Of a stretch of DNA of 64,000 nucleotides, positions 31,842-41,970 are shown in pieces. The notes below the pieces were generated by a model. The model saw only the letters and a program-made list of their open reading frames with translations, did not search any database and was not told the DNA's origin. The DNA is from Porticoccus hydrocarbonoclasticus MCTG13d (lineage in GTDB: Bacteria > Pseudomonadota > Gammaproteobacteria > Pseudomonadales > Porticoccaceae): assembly GCF_000744735.1 (NCBI RefSeq), contig NZ_JQMM01000001.1:2046001-2110000 (forward strand), written 5' to 3'. Every line of letters starts with the position of its first letter. Positions within the stretch are counted from its first letter, which is position 1. The position numbers and the translations under genes are program-made.

Positions 31842-32671
31842 GGTAGTGGGCCTATGCCCAGACAGCTATCAACAAAATGCTGGATCAGTTGACCCGAGAG
31901 GGTTCGCGAGCTCGGACAGGGCGGCAAACGATCAAATCGCCACCAGTCCGCCTGGGTGATTTCGATACCGTCCACCTGGATAACCCCGGAGTGATAATCT
32001 GCATGGAAGCCAATCATCAGCTGCCCTGGAAACGGCCAGGGCTGACTTCCGAAATAGCGCAGGTTATCTACCCGAATACCCACTTCCTCCATCACCTCAC
32101 GGTGGATTGTCTGTTCTGCCGACTCCCCCGGCTCAATGAAACCCGCCAACGCACTGTAAAGCTTTCCCTGGTTACGAGCACTGCTGGCCAGTAAACAATG
32201 GTCGCCCCAGGTTATCAGGACAATCACGCAAGGCGATATTTTGGGGTAAAAAAACGCATGGCAATCATTGCAACGCCGCGACCGGTCACCCGCAGAAACC
32301 ACTGTCTGACTGCCACAGAAACCACAGTAACGATGCTGGAGATCCCATTGAGCAACCTGACAGGCACGACCGGCCAGATTGAAAAGGTCAGCGGAGAGAT
32401 TCTGTAACAACGCACGGAGATCACGCCATTCAGTTCTCGCCGGCAGTACCTGGGCATGCGTCATATCCACCACATAACAGGGGCAACAGTGAAACAGTCC
32501 GAGCAAATGCACCGGGAAACCTGAGGTGTCGACTTCATCGCCATCAAACAGGATGCCGGGATCCGAGTTCGTTCGGCAGAGCAATTGCTGACCACGCACC
32601 AGCAGAAATAGCGGTTGACGGCTATTATGCTCGGGAATACGTATACAGGGCTCAAAGTGACAATCGGACAT
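31838..32671 (-). CDS. nudC: NAD(+) diphosphatase / NAD-capped RNA decapping hydrolase
   Basis: Cleaves NADH/NAD+ and removes NAD caps from RNA in E. coli. The 277-residue protein has the family order: variable N-terminal domain, a zinc ribbon with Cys116, Cys119, Cys134 and Cys137 (YCGFCG...RCNDCHAF), the Nudix box from residue 177 (GFIEPGESAEQTIHREVMEE) and the NudC-specific SQPWPFPGQLM at about 209-219, which separates it from other Nudix enzymes. It is somewhat longer than the E. coli protein (257) at the N-terminus. It lies directly downstream of fimL by 29 bases, the same pairing as I recall for PA1822-PA1823 in P. aeruginosa. Confidence 0.95.
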   Translation of the reverse strand: MSDCHFEPCIRIPEHNSRQPLFLLVRGQQLLCRTNSDPGILFDGDEVDTSGFPVHLLGLFHCCPCYVVDMTHAQVLPARTEWRDLRALLQNLSADLFNLAGRACQVAQWDLQHRYCGFCGSQTVVSAGDRSRRCNDCHAFFYPKISPCVIVLITWGDHCLLASSARNQGKLYSALAGFIEPGESAEQTIHREVMEEVGIRVDNLRYFGSQPWPFPGQLMIGFHADYHSGVIQVDGIEITQADWWRFDRLPPCPSSRTLSGQLIQHFVDSCLGIGPLP

Positions 32672-32700
32672 TGGCTGCTGCTTCTCTGGAGGGTATAAAA

Positions 32701-34353
32701 CTAGCTTTCCAGTTTCTCAAGACACTCTTCAGCCACACCGAGAACGGTATCCTCGAAATCGGGATTCCAGCGGCGATTATCCAGGTAGTACTCCAGGCTC
32801 ACCACGGCATCGGCAAATACCTCGATGATGGATGACAGTGGCAGCTGACTGGCCGGGCCCAAGCTGTGATTGATAATATCGAGACAGCGGACTGTTACGT
32901 TCTCAGCACGCGTCAAGCCGAGTATGCCAACCGCACCCAATATCATTTTGAAGTTATCGGCCAGCGGTTTGGCCAGCTCATCGCCGGCAATACCATCACA
33001 ATAATCCGAGGTCAGTTGCATAATACTGGCCAGATGACTCGACGCTTCCTGCAACACTCGCCGCTGCGCATGACTGATTATATTTTCTTCAACAACTTCT
33101 TTAATGCTCAACGCATTAATTTTAATGCGCTCACTTTCAGAGTGCGGCCGCGACTGGAGCTCCAGAATAATTGAGTCCAGATATAGCAGCGTATCTGCCA
33201 TCTCCTCCATAATCCCAGAGGGCAATGTACTGTCCGTCAGGTTCGCAATGGCAAGAGCATGCTGAGAACAACGCTCTTTAGCCAAACCCAGCCCACAGTT
33301 TTTCAACTCTTCAGATAGTGCAGAAAAAAGTACAGCGGCTTCCTTGAGGGGTCCGCTCCCGATACTTTCCTGTTTCACCTGATCATCCAGCAAGCTCCGC
33401 AATTGCTCAATCTGGGTAGCGATCACGGCAAGGCGCTCGACAAAAGACTGATTGCCCTCTTCCACAAACATAGCCCGCACATTGCGGATATCGGTAGCGG
33501 TAAAATCCAGTGGTGAGATGCCAAGGCGGGCCGCCAGTTTGGCAGCACCCTCGGTATTCATGCCGGACAACAGAAAGTTGGCCAACATATTCTGTTGCAG
33601 CGATATGGGGTAACTTTGTTCAGCGGGTGCGTTGTCAGACAGCATGCGCAGCTGCCGCTCAATAGCCATAAGACTTCGCAAACGACTCTGCTCAAAACCA
33701 AGCGCACCGCGATAAAGTGCACCTAACACATCGAATACCAATGCCCAGTAGATGGCCTCTTTTTCTTCGCTAAGTGAATTGCGCAAACGCTGTATACCAT
33801 GGGCCATCACTTTTATCGCGGTGGGACGAGTACTCCCCTTGAGAACATGGGCCAAACCCTGTTGGTAAAGCTGTCGGGCGACCCGGATCGCCTCGATTGA
33901 GTGATGATCCTTCTGTGCCACCGAGGAAATCGTTGGTACATCCGGCATTAAACCATTCAGAAGCTGGTATTCATTGAGCTGAGGCTGCTTACGGGCTGCC
34001 CGTAACTGATTGATCTCTGGCAACAACAACAGGGGACTGTCCTTACCGTGCATTTGCAGCTGGCAGACATAACCGGGCATCAGTTCCAGTGAGTGTTTGA
34101 CAGTATTCACCACCGGTGAGCCAGGAGAGCCATCCTCCGCTTTTCTGACGGTCTCCTGCATTTCGTCCAGAAGCATTTTTCCGCCGGCCATTTCCAGTAG
34201 CGAAAACACCCCATGAAGCTGAGATAAGCCCCGGCTGCATTCAGACCAGTCAATGGACTCCACCGGCTGCTCAAGTAGATCAACCAGGATACCGACTTCC
34301 TTATCGATCTCTTCCCTGACCAGCTTTAATGCCTGTGTATTTATTTGATACAT
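32701..34353 (-). CDS. fimL: FimL-like pseudo-Hpt regulator of type IV pili
   Basis: A 550-residue soluble helical protein without kinase or receiver domains. The start LKLVREEIDKEVGILVDLLE, followed by SRGLSQLHGVFSLLEMAGGKMLLDEM, closely resembles the N-terminal Hpt-like region of the pilus chemotaxis kinase ChpA/PilL; LQLHGVF keeps the histidine-region shape but should be checked for the phospho-His. In P. aeruginosa FimL (about 556 residues) is such a stand-alone ChpA N-terminus homologue that affects twitching and cAMP, and its gene neighbours nudC, as here. Length and synteny support the name. The rest of the pilus machinery is not in the window. Confidence 0.8.
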   Translation of the reverse strand: MYQINTQALKLVREEIDKEVGILVDLLEQPVESIDWSECSRGLSQLHGVFSLLEMAGGKMLLDEMQETVRKAEDGSPGSPVVNTVKHSLELMPGYVCQLQMHGKDSPLLLLPEINQLRAARKQPQLNEYQLLNGLMPDVPTISSVAQKDHHSIEAIRVARQLYQQGLAHVLKGSTRPTAIKVMAHGIQRLRNSLSEEKEAIYWALVFDVLGALYRGALGFEQSRLRSLMAIERQLRMLSDNAPAEQSYPISLQQNMLANFLLSGMNTEGAAKLAARLGISPLDFTATDIRNVRAMFVEEGNQSFVERLAVIATQIEQLRSLLDDQVKQESIGSGPLKEAAVLFSALSEELKNCGLGLAKERCSQHALAIANLTDSTLPSGIMEEMADTLLYLDSIILELQSRPHSESERIKINALSIKEVVEENIISHAQRRVLQEASSHLASIMQLTSDYCDGIAGDELAKPLADNFKMILGAVGILGLTRAENVTVRCLDIINHSLGPASQLPLSSIIEVFADAVVSLEYYLDNRRWNPDFEDTVLGVAEECLEKLES

Positions 34354-34780
34354 ACCATCAAATGCCTATTTCAGATCACCGACCATTACAAAAACAAAAG
34401 CCAGCTATACTGTGTAACATACTTAGATATTTTGATAATAACATTATTAGTTACCGTGGTTTGAGGCTGAATCGACAGACCAGCGATTTAATGGCTATCA
34501 CACATCTCAGCCAATTTATAAGATGTTTATCAACCAGTTCGGGTGACTTTCCTCTCAGGTAAAAGCACACCATTACTGCTTACCCGGTTGTCGATCCTCA
34601 TCTCGCTATTACATCTCGCGCCTTTACTGCAAGCTTGCTGATCGCAGAGGTTTATCTTTAGCGCTTAGAAACATTTCTGCACACAGTGATACCAATGGCG
34701 TGCTTTCAAATTCAGGTGTTTGTAAAGACGATCTATGTCACAGCAAACAGGAGACGTGCTTATCGGGGGATGAGCCATGT
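34354..34780. other. Intergenic region of about 430 bases
   Basis: The region lies upstream of fimL and downstream of dnaQ, both on the minus strand. No tRNA, small RNA family or plausible coding frame is visible. A bulged hairpin GGTA-AA-AGCA / TGCT-TACC spans 34558-34584. The AT-rich stretch 34410-34460 probably contains the fimL promoter, but I cannot pick clear hexamers. Confidence 0.5.
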
Positions 34781-35521
34781 CTATTCACTAACAAGAGGTT
34801 CATCAACGGCATCAGCCGCGGCAAGCCAGACACACTGGCCACCGCTGATTTGTTGAATACGGGTCAGCTGGCCACAGTGAACGGCGACCTCTTCTGCCGT
34901 GGCCTTGATGACAGGCAGTTGCGGCCGGTCAGGTGGCAGACGGCGTATCTCCTGTGTTCCGAGATCACCGGTGGTATGACTCTGCCCGCCCAGAACAAGA
35001 TCCACCTGGCCACCTGTCATCATCAAGTAAACGTCTGCAAGAATTTCAGCGTCCAGCAATGCGCCGTGTAAATCACGCTGGGCATTATCCACGTCATACC
35101 GCTTGCAAAGGGCATCGAGATTATTTTTCTGGCCGGGATGACGCTGCCTGGCCATCACCAGGGTATCGACGATAGTGCAGTAATCCATCACCCGGCCAAA
35201 GCCGTCCAGCTTTCTGAACTCATGGTCAATGAATCCCACATCAAAAGGGGCGTTGTGAATCACCAGCTCAGCACCTTCAATAAAGGCCAGGAATTGCTCG
35301 GCAACGTTGGCAAATAGTGGTTTATCGGCAAGAAACTCATTACTGATCCCGTGCACCTCCATCGCCCCATCGTCCACCTCCCGCAGAGGGTTAATGTATT
35401 GGTGAAAATGTCGACCGGTGAGGCGGCGATTAACGAGCTCAACACAGCCGATTTCTATAATCCGGTGATCCTGGCTCGTTTCCAGTCCCGTGGTTTCTGT
35501 ATCGAGGACAATCTGTCGCAT
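34781..35521 (-). CDS. dnaQ: DNA polymerase III epsilon subunit (3'-5' proofreading exonuclease)
   Basis: Proofreading subunit of the replicative polymerase core. The 246 residues show the DEDDh exonuclease motifs: IVLDTETTGLE at the N-terminus (Exo I, Asp and Glu), VIHNAPFDVGFIDHEF (Exo II, near residue 100), and DLHGALLDAEILADVYL (Exo III with His and Asp, near residue 155). The C-terminal tail that binds the alpha subunit is present. It follows rnhA on the same strand after 29 bases. In E. coli dnaQ and rnhA are divergent neighbours; here they share orientation, as in pseudomonads. Confidence 0.95.
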   Translation of the reverse strand: MRQIVLDTETTGLETSQDHRIIEIGCVELVNRRLTGRHFHQYINPLREVDDGAMEVHGISNEFLADKPLFANVAEQFLAFIEGAELVIHNAPFDVGFIDHEFRKLDGFGRVMDYCTIVDTLVMARQRHPGQKNNLDALCKRYDVDNAQRDLHGALLDAEILADVYLMMTGGQVDLVLGGQSHTTGDLGTQEIRRLPPDRPQLPVIKATAEEVAVHCGQLTRIQQISGGQCVWLAAADAVDEPLVSE

Positions 35522-35550
35522 GGTAATACCTTGTTATGCTGTGTTATTTG

Positions 35551-35997
35551 TTATCTGTTGTTTGATAAAAGTTCATCAATACCAAGATTTGCCAGCTGAT
35601 CGGCAATCTCGTTTTCGCGGTGACCACTGTGACCCTTTACCCAGTGCCATTGAACCTCATGTCTGGCCACCTGCTGATCCAGCTGCTGCCAGAGATCAAT
35701 ATTTTTCACAGGTTTTTTTGCCGAAGTCTTCCAGCCTTTCTGTTTCCAGTTGGACAACCAGGTGGTAATCCCCTGCCGCACATATTCGGAGTCAGTGGTC
35801 AAAACGACTCGACAGGGTTTCTTTAATGCAGAGAGCGCCTCAATAGCAGCCGTCAGTTCCATACGATTATTGGTTGTATCCAGGGAACCACCGTAAAGTT
35901 TTTTTTCAAGATCCCCGTACCGCAGCAGTGCGCCCCAGCCACCTGGGCCGGGATTTCCCCGGCAGGCACCATCAGTAAAAATTTCTACATCCTTCAA
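35551..35997 (-). CDS. rnhA: Ribonuclease HI
   Basis: Cleaves the RNA strand of RNA-DNA hybrids, removing primers and R-loops. The 148 residues carry the catalytic set: [16 protein letters not shown] (first Asp), [15 protein letters not shown] (Glu), [12 protein letters not shown] (Asp), and [12 protein letters not shown] (His and final Asp). The frame starts at a TTG (35997): GGAG eight bases upstream overlaps the stop region of the methyltransferase gene, and the nearby ATG at 35990 is out of frame. It is the middle gene of a methyltransferase-rnhA-dnaQ unit. Confidence 0.95.
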   Translation of the reverse strand: MKDVEIFTDGACRGNPGPGGWGALLRYGDLEKKLYGGSLDTTNNRMELTAAIEALSALKKPCRVVLTTDSEYVRQGITTWLSNWKQKGWKTSAKKPVKNIDLWQQLDQQVARHEVQWHWVKGHSGHRENEIADQLANLGIDELLSNNR

Positions 35998-36000
35998 TTA

Positions 36001-36822
36001 CTACTCTCCATCAAATGGTTTTTTTATAGCACCATTTTTCTTTGTGACCGGCAAAACCGGAAGGCTGATTGAGCGCCACAATCCGGGTTTAACCGGGGTT
36101 AGCCGGGCGGTGTATTTTCTGGCCACCACAATATAAAAGGCACCCCAGGGCAACTTACTCTTTTGGCCGATAGATTCCAGGAAGCTTCTTCGGTCCAACC
36201 TAGCCGGATGTTGCAATGGCCAGCCAAAGCAACCGGAAACGGCCTGAATGGGTTGCAGATTGAGCAACCGCAACCAATCGAGAAGACGGCTGTAACGGAG
36301 ACTATGGTATGACCATATCGCACGGGAAGAGAAATATCGTGCGACCCATTTACTTAAACCAAACAGACTGAGTGGATTCACCACTACGATCACCACATGG
36401 CCACAGGGAGTCAAAACCCTTGCCACTTCATTGAGCACTTCATGGGGATAAGCAGAAAATTCCAGTGCATGGTGCAGTACCACGGTATCAATGGTTTCCG
36501 ATGGTAACGGCAGGGCGTCGAAATCCGCAATTGCCGACGCGTAGCCTGGCAACGCCGCAGAGGCACCAATAGAAAAACTCTGCAAATGATTAAAATCACC
36601 AACCAACAAGCGGTTTGAACTGGCACCCAGATACATCAGACGGTGGGCACCCGATCCAGGCATCATATGCTCAAGCATGGATCTTTCGCGATGCAACAAC
36701 ACTTGCCCATAGCGGGACTGAAACCAGCTGTCCAGCGAACCCTGCGAGTCGGCCAGGGGACGGACAACATGCCGTTGCTCAAGAAACTCTCTTGCTGCTA
36801 GCAACCAGTTATGCCGTTTCAT
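36001..36822 (-). CDS. Class I SAM-dependent methyltransferase
   Basis: A 273-residue methyltransferase-like protein. The SAM fold is modified: RLMYLGASSNRLL replaces the usual glycine-rich motif I, while DFDALPLPSETIDTVVLHHALEFSAYPHEVLNEVARVLTPCGHVVIVV (about 98-146) is the classic Methyltransf_11 stretch. The N-terminal 60 residues (REFLEQRHV...GQVLLHRERSMLEHM) and the LRLLNLQPIQAVSGCFGWPL region are shared with proteins encoded upstream of rnhA in many gammaproteobacteria. The substrate is unknown. It is divergent from gloB, and its stop is only three bases before the rnhA start. Confidence 0.85.
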   Translation of the reverse strand: MKRHNWLLAAREFLEQRHVVRPLADSQGSLDSWFQSRYGQVLLHRERSMLEHMMPGSGAHRLMYLGASSNRLLVGDFNHLQSFSIGASAALPGYASAIADFDALPLPSETIDTVVLHHALEFSAYPHEVLNEVARVLTPCGHVVIVVVNPLSLFGLSKWVARYFSSRAIWSYHSLRYSRLLDWLRLLNLQPIQAVSGCFGWPLQHPARLDRRSFLESIGQKSKLPWGAFYIVVARKYTARLTPVKPGLWRSISLPVLPVTKKNGAIKKPFDGE

Positions 36823-36901
36823 TCTGATTTCCGGTTTTCACCCACAAGACGAAGTTCGTTATTATGGGAAAGATCAATTTTTAAAACCACTGGAACCTAT
36901 C

Positions 36902-37669
36902 ATGCCTCTTATCGTGCACAGGTTGCCTGCATTTTCAGACAACTACCTATGGCTATTTCACCAACCGGGCAGTCGGTTGGCCTTTGTCGTCGATCCGGGA
37001 GCCGCGGAACCCGTTCTGCAGGCACTGGCAAGCCTTGACCTGGATCTTTCGGGTATTCTGATCACGCACCATCATCCCGATCACGTGGGTGGGGTCGACT
37101 CACTGCTTCACCATACGGCAGTTCCGGTCTACGGGCCACCGGACATACACCAGACAACGCATAGCCTGGTCGATGGCGACCAGCTGACTCTCGACGGCAC
37201 CCACTTTAAGATCCTTGGTGTACCTGGTCACACCCTGGATCACATAGCTTTTTTTGAGGCGGAAACTCCCTTGGTATTTTGTGGAGACACACTGTTTGCA
37301 GGTGGCTGCGGTCGACTATTTGAAGGCTCTCCCGAACAAATGTGGCGATCACTATCGCGGCTTGCCGCCTTGCCGCCGGCAACGAAAATCTATTGTGCCC
37401 ATGAATACACCAAGGCCAACCTCCTGTTTGCCCAAGCTGTGGAGCCAGAAAATCATGCAGTGCAGAAACGCTTAAAACAGGTCATTCAACTACGCAATCG
37501 GGCACAGGCCACAGTCCCTTCAAGTTTGGCAGAGGAACTGGCAACCAACCCCTTTCTTCGCGTAACTCAGGGTTCCGTGAGGCAAGCGGCCAGTGCCAGG
37601 GGGCTTCCTTCCGGAGGAACCGTTGAAGATGTATTCGCTATCATTCGTCACTGGAAGGATCAGTTTTAG
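36902..37669 (+). CDS. gloB: Hydroxyacylglutathione hydrolase (glyoxalase II)
   Basis: Hydrolyses S-lactoylglutathione to D-lactate and glutathione, the second step of methylglyoxal detoxification. The 255-residue protein has the metallo-beta-lactamase core ITHHHPDHVGGVD (about 56-68), GHTLDHIAFF, VFCGDTLFAGGCGRLFEG (near 118-135) and IYCAHEYTKANL, all typical of GloB with its two-metal site and glutathione-binding tail. The ATG at 36902 is the natural start of the fold (MPLIVHRLPAFSDNYLWL). It is divergent from the methyltransferase and precedes mltD. Confidence 0.96.
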   Translation: MPLIVHRLPAFSDNYLWLFHQPGSRLAFVVDPGAAEPVLQALASLDLDLSGILITHHHPDHVGGVDSLLHHTAVPVYGPPDIHQTTHSLVDGDQLTLDGTHFKILGVPGHTLDHIAFFEAETPLVFCGDTLFAGGCGRLFEGSPEQMWRSLSRLAALPPATKIYCAHEYTKANLLFAQAVEPENHAVQKRLKQVIQLRNRAQATVPSSLAEELATNPFLRVTQGSVRQAASARGLPSGGTVEDVFAIIRHWKDQF

Positions 37670-37833
37670 TCCGGTCCTTCGCCACAACTCGGCTCAATAT
37701 CCGATGAGTAGACCAAGCATTCCAAACTGGGCGTTTGTTCACAACACATCCCGAAGTATCAGAGATAAATTGATCTTGATGGCGCAGATAGTTAGAATCC
37801 TTAAGCTGATACTGGCAAAAAGAACATAATACC

Positions 37834-39396
37834 ATGCAGATTTTTTTTCGAGCGTATCTTATTGTTTTTATTGCCTTAATATCCGGTTGCGCGCAACAAT
37901 CAAGTCATAATTACCCACACGGTGCAGCCACCCATCCCAACAAAGCGAAGAAATCCAATACACAGGTTTCCACTGTGCCTCGGGAAAAACGGTGGATCAT
38001 CTTCTCCGGAAAAAATACTGACAAAACTGAACAGGTCAACTTCACGCCCGACTCTACCGATGACTTGTGGCGGCGAGTGCGCAACGGAATGACCCTGCAA
38101 GGACACTACGATGATCCTCGCATAGTTAAACAGGTCGAGTGGTTCAGCAATAACCAGAGTTATATTGACCGCGTCATGAGCCGCGGCGAGCTGTATCTCT
38201 ACCATATTGTTGAGGAGCTGGAACACAACAATCTGCCTCTGGAGTTGACACTGCTGCCGATCGTTGAAAGCGCCTACGACCCTTTTGCTTACTCTGGCAG
38301 CCATGCATCAGGACTCTGGCAGTTCATCCCGATGACTGGCGATCGATTCGGTCTTAAACAGGACTGGTGGTACGACGGCCGCCGTGATCCTCTGGCGGCA
38401 ACCGAAGCGGCAATCAGTTACCTGACATACCTGAACAACTATTTTGAAGGCGACTGGCTTTTGGCTCTGGCGGCCTATAACAGTGGTGAAGGCACTGTCA
38501 GAAGAGCTATTGAACGCAACAAGCGCGACGGCAAACCAACAGACTTCTGGTCATTGAAATTACCCCGTGAAACCAGGGCCTATGTACCGCAATTGCTGGC
38601 GATATCCCGGGTAGTTGCAGACCCTGAATCCCATGGCATCGTATTGCCTTCCATTCCGGATTCGCCCTATTTTGATGTCGTCGATTTACCGGAACAACTC
38701 GATCTGGTTAAAGCGGCGGAGATGGCCAGTATTGACAGTGACACACTGCATCAGCTCAATGCCGGCTACAGTCGATGGGTCACACATCCCGAAGGTCCCC
38801 ACCGTATCGTCCTGCCGGTAGAAAGCGTAGAAGGGTTTAAACTGGTGCTTAACAATACACCTGTAGCGCAATGGGCACCGATCAAGGAGTACCAAGTCAG
38901 ATCAGGGGACACACTGTCAGGCATTGCTGCTGAATATGGAATAAGTGTTCATCAGTTACGCGTTCAGAATGACCTGCGGGGTGATTTACTAAAACTCGGC
39001 CAGCGCCTGAAGATTCCCGGTACTGGCCTCGATCACCACCCAAAGACGGTCTCTCTAGCCTCATACCGAGTGCAAACCGGGGATACGCTTTGGCAGATTG
39101 CCAGGGAGCATAAGGTCAGCGTTCAAGATATCGCAACATGGAGTCGACTGGACATCAATGCACCCTTAAGGCCGGGACAATTGCTTAATGTGAAAGCAAA
39201 CTCAGGCTCATCAACATCGGTAAAAGGAGAAAAAAAGGTCAATTACCAGGTTCGCCGGGGCGATTCTCTATACCGCATCGCCAGCAAGTTTGACCTGAAA
39301 ATCGACGACATTTTGAGCTGGAATAAACTGAACCCTGAGAATTATCTAAAACCGGGACAACAGCTGACTTTATTTATTAATCCGTTGCGTATTTGA
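37834..39396 (+). CDS. mltD: Membrane-bound lytic murein transglycosylase D
   Basis: Lipid-anchored enzyme that cleaves peptidoglycan to 1,6-anhydro products. The 520 residues begin with a lipoprotein signal (lipobox LISGC, Cys19). The SLT domain follows with catalytic Glu145 in PIVESAYDPFAYSGSHASGLWQFIP-type context, and AAYNSGEGTV near residue 213. Three LysM repeats occupy the C-terminus (starting near residues 349, 411 and 470; YQVRSGDTLSGIA, YRVQTGDTLWQIA, YQVRRGDSLYRIA). Three repeats are one more than E. coli MltD. The gene is downstream of gloB, a neighbour pairing conserved in gammaproteobacteria, and converges on the nqr operon. Confidence 0.95.
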   Translation: MQIFFRAYLIVFIALISGCAQQSSHNYPHGAATHPNKAKKSNTQVSTVPREKRWIIFSGKNTDKTEQVNFTPDSTDDLWRRVRNGMTLQGHYDDPRIVKQVEWFSNNQSYIDRVMSRGELYLYHIVEELEHNNLPLELTLLPIVESAYDPFAYSGSHASGLWQFIPMTGDRFGLKQDWWYDGRRDPLAATEAAISYLTYLNNYFEGDWLLALAAYNSGEGTVRRAIERNKRDGKPTDFWSLKLPRETRAYVPQLLAISRVVADPESHGIVLPSIPDSPYFDVVDLPEQLDLVKAAEMASIDSDTLHQLNAGYSRWVTHPEGPHRIVLPVESVEGFKLVLNNTPVAQWAPIKEYQVRSGDTLSGIAAEYGISVHQLRVQNDLRGDLLKLGQRLKIPGTGLDHHPKTVSLASYRVQTGDTLWQIAREHKVSVQDIATWSRLDINAPLRPGQLLNVKANSGSSTSVKGEKKVNYQVRRGDSLYRIASKFDLKIDDILSWNKLNPENYLKPGQQLTLFINPLRI

Positions 39397-39430
39397 TCCA
39401 CTGGACTCAAACCATAATCATAAAGCTATG

Positions 39431-39679
39431 TTATCGCCTGACAGCATCGTAGGCCAAATCAGTACGTTGAATCTCAGCACCTGAATTGGTCTGATTTACC
39501 TCATCGCACTTGTTCGGATCATCCCCACAAATGTCACAGCTGTAGTTTTTTTCACCCAAAGCAGCACCAACACCGCCACAGGATCCTTTTAATGGTTTCC
39601 TTCCCATCATCACGCCAACAGCCATGGCTGCAATAATCAACATCAGCACCACAAATACAAGCACGAACAACAACATCAT
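39431..39679 (-). CDS. nqrM: Na(+)-NQR maturation protein NqrM
   Basis: Small membrane protein (82 residues) needed to assemble the iron centre of Na+-NQR, probably by delivering Fe to the NqrD/NqrE site. An N-terminal helix (about 3-25) is followed by the family cysteine pattern GSCGGVGAALGE and YSCDICGDDPNKC. GGAG five bases upstream of the ATG pair at 39679 supports the start. It is the last gene of the nqr operon, touching the apbE stop. Confidence 0.93.
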   Translation of the reverse strand: MMLLFVLVFVVLMLIIAAMAVGVMMGRKPLKGSCGGVGAALGEKNYSCDICGDDPNKCDEVNQTNSGAEIQRTDLAYDAVRR

Positions 39680-40726
39680 CTAATCTCCTGACAAAAAAGG
39701 GGCAAAAGCGGATGAATAGTAGCTTTTAAAAGCTTCCCCTTCTTTGACCAACAAATAAACCGCCAGTTTATTTTCTTCAGCTACCTTAAGACTGGCATCA
39801 GTCCCCAGCACCATAAATCCAGTGGCCAATGCATCTGCAAATACAGCTTTTTCAGCAATAATGGTAACAGAAGCCAATTGATGATCGAGTGGATGACCGG
39901 TGCGCGGGTCAATGGTATGCGAATAACGCTTACCATCTTTTTCAAAATAATTGCGATAATCTCCAGAAGTTGCCACTGCCGCATCTCCCGGAATCAGGAC
40001 TTTCTGAACCAAGCCTCTTTCAAGGGAAGGTACTTCAATGGCAATACGCCAGGGATCCTTGTTCGCTTTTACACCTTTCAGACGAAGTTCACCACCCACT
40101 TCAACCAGGTAATTGTTGAACCCCTCTTGCTCCAGTAATTCTGCAACAGCATCGACTGCGTAGCCCTTTGCAACCGCAGACATGTCCAGAGCGATATCGC
40201 TGGTTCTGATAATACTGGTAGCATCCGGGGTGATCTGCAGCTCATTGAAACCCACCAATCCCAGTTCAGCGGCTATATCTGTCTCCGAAGGAATCCGGTT
40301 GCCTGTGTTTTCCGGACCAAATCCCCATAGATTTACCAATGCGCCCACGGTGGGATCAAATGCCCCAGACGTCAGTTGGTGTACTTCCTTGGCAGTGTTC
40401 AACACATGCAACATGTCCTGTGAAACCGCATAGATCTGACCCACGGGTGCGCGATTCAGCAACATCAATTCCGAATCCTGCTGGTAAGTCGTGAAGGTAT
40501 TGTTCAGGCTATCCAATCTGGATTGAATTTTTTGTCCAAGGTCACCACTGACTGATTGCTCACTTGGTACCAACTTGACCTGATAGGTAGTTCCCATCGT
40601 CCGACCATCGAAGACCAATTGGGACTGTCGATCGCAGGCAGACAATAGAGAAACCACTACAGCGACAAATAAAAACGAGGCCATAGGCCCCGCTTTTATT
40701 TTTAGTCGATTGATCAAATGGTTCAT
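39680..40726 (-). CDS. apbE: FAD:protein FMN transferase ApbE
   Basis: Attaches FMN covalently to a Thr in NqrB and NqrC. The 348-residue protein has a lipoprotein signal (LLSAC, cysteine near residue 30), so it works in the periplasm. Family motifs: DGRTMGTTYQVKL, TYQQDSELMLLN, AFDPTVGALVNLWGF, DMSAVAKGYAVDAVAE and SHTIDPRTGHPL with the metal-binding Asp. Its ATG overlaps the nqrF stop (TAATG), and nqrM follows directly, so maturation factors and subunits share one transcript. Confidence 0.95.
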   Translation of the reverse strand: MNHLINRLKIKAGPMASFLFVAVVVSLLSACDRQSQLVFDGRTMGTTYQVKLVPSEQSVSGDLGQKIQSRLDSLNNTFTTYQQDSELMLLNRAPVGQIYAVSQDMLHVLNTAKEVHQLTSGAFDPTVGALVNLWGFGPENTGNRIPSETDIAAELGLVGFNELQITPDATSIIRTSDIALDMSAVAKGYAVDAVAELLEQEGFNNYLVEVGGELRLKGVKANKDPWRIAIEVPSLERGLVQKVLIPGDAAVATSGDYRNYFEKDGKRYSHTIDPRTGHPLDHQLASVTIIAEKAVFADALATGFMVLGTDASLKVAEENKLAVYLLVKEGEAFKSYYSSAFAPFLSGD

Positions 40727-41949
40727 TAACCACCAAAGTCGTCTAGAAGAATGTTTTCTTGCTCTACACCCAAGTCGACCAGCATTTTAATCATTGCGGC
40801 ATTCATCATGGGCGGACCACACATGTAATACTCACAATCTTCCGGAGCAGGATGATCTTTCAGATAATTTTCATAAAGTACCTGGTGGATAAAACCAGTG
40901 AGCCCTTCCCAGTTATCTTCGGGCTGAGGATCCGAAAGAGCGAGGTGCCACTCAAAATTGGGGTTTTGTTCAGCCAGCTCGTCATATTCCTCGCTGTAGA
41001 AACACTCCTTGAGGCTGCGAGCGCCATACCAGAAGGTCATTTTGCGATCAGTTTTTATCCGGCGAAGCTGGTCAAAGATATGCGAGCGCATGGGCGCCAT
41101 ACCGGCACCACCACCGACAAACACCATTTCCGCATTGGTGTCCTTGGCAAAGAACTCACCAAATGGGCCATAAACCTTGATTGTATCCCCAGGCTTCAGA
41201 CTAAAGGTATAAGAGGACATCTGACCCGGAGGAATGCCCTTGGATCCAGGTGGTGGCGTCGCACAACGAATATTAAACTTTACTACACCCTTTTCCTCCG
41301 GGTAATTGGCCATTGAGTAGGCGCGGATAACGGTTTCATCGACTTTCGACTCAAGATCCAGAAATCCAAACCGCTCCCAGTCTGCCCGGTATTCTGGTTC
41401 AATATCAAAATCTTTGTATTTGACATGATGGGGAGGGCATTCGAGCTGGACATAACCGCCCGCACGGAAGTTGACATTTTCACCCTCAGGTAAACGTAAC
41501 GTCAGCTCCTTGATAAAAGTCGCCACATTCGGATTGCTCTCAACCGTGCATTCCCACTGCTTTACCCCGAAGACATCCTCTGGCACCTCTACACGCATAT
41601 CCTGTTTAACGGGTGTTTGACAGGAAAGGCGCCAGCCCTCTTTGGCTTCACGGCGGGTAAAGTGAGACTCCTCGGTTGGCAGCATGGCACCACCACCATC
41701 AAGGACAATGCATTTACATTGAGCACATGTGCCACCACCACCGCAGGCAGAGGGCAGGAAAAGTCCAGCGTTGGACAGGGTTTGCAAGAGCTTATTACCA
41801 GCAGCTACGGTAATTTTCTTCTCACCATTGATATCAATGGTCACATCGCCGGAACTGACCAGCTGGGACCTCGCTGCCAGAATGAAAGCCACCAATGCCA
41901 GTACGACAACGGTAAACATGACGACGCCGAGTATGATTTCCAGATTCAT
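40726..41949 (-). CDS. nqrF: Na(+)-NQR subunit F (NADH dehydrogenase, 2Fe-2S and FAD)
   Basis: Entry point of electrons from NADH. The 407 residues show a membrane helix at the N-terminus (about 4-25), a 2Fe-2S ferredoxin domain with [15 protein letters not shown] and a later Cys in RLSCQTP, an FAD domain with [11 protein letters not shown], and the NADH-binding [14 protein letters not shown] region and [11 protein letters not shown] tail. Everything needed for catalysis is present. It is the sixth gene of the operon after nqrE, separated from it by 21 bases. Confidence 0.97.
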   Translation of the reverse strand: MNLEIILGVVMFTVVVLALVAFILAARSQLVSSGDVTIDINGEKKITVAAGNKLLQTLSNAGLFLPSACGGGGTCAQCKCIVLDGGGAMLPTEESHFTRREAKEGWRLSCQTPVKQDMRVEVPEDVFGVKQWECTVESNPNVATFIKELTLRLPEGENVNFRAGGYVQLECPPHHVKYKDFDIEPEYRADWERFGFLDLESKVDETVIRAYSMANYPEEKGVVKFNIRCATPPPGSKGIPPGQMSSYTFSLKPGDTIKVYGPFGEFFAKDTNAEMVFVGGGAGMAPMRSHIFDQLRRIKTDRKMTFWYGARSLKECFYSEEYDELAEQNPNFEWHLALSDPQPEDNWEGLTGFIHQVLYENYLKDHPAPEDCEYYMCGPPMMNAAMIKMLVDLGVEQENILLDDFGG

Positions 41950-41970
41950 TATCTATCCTCTCTTCGTCGA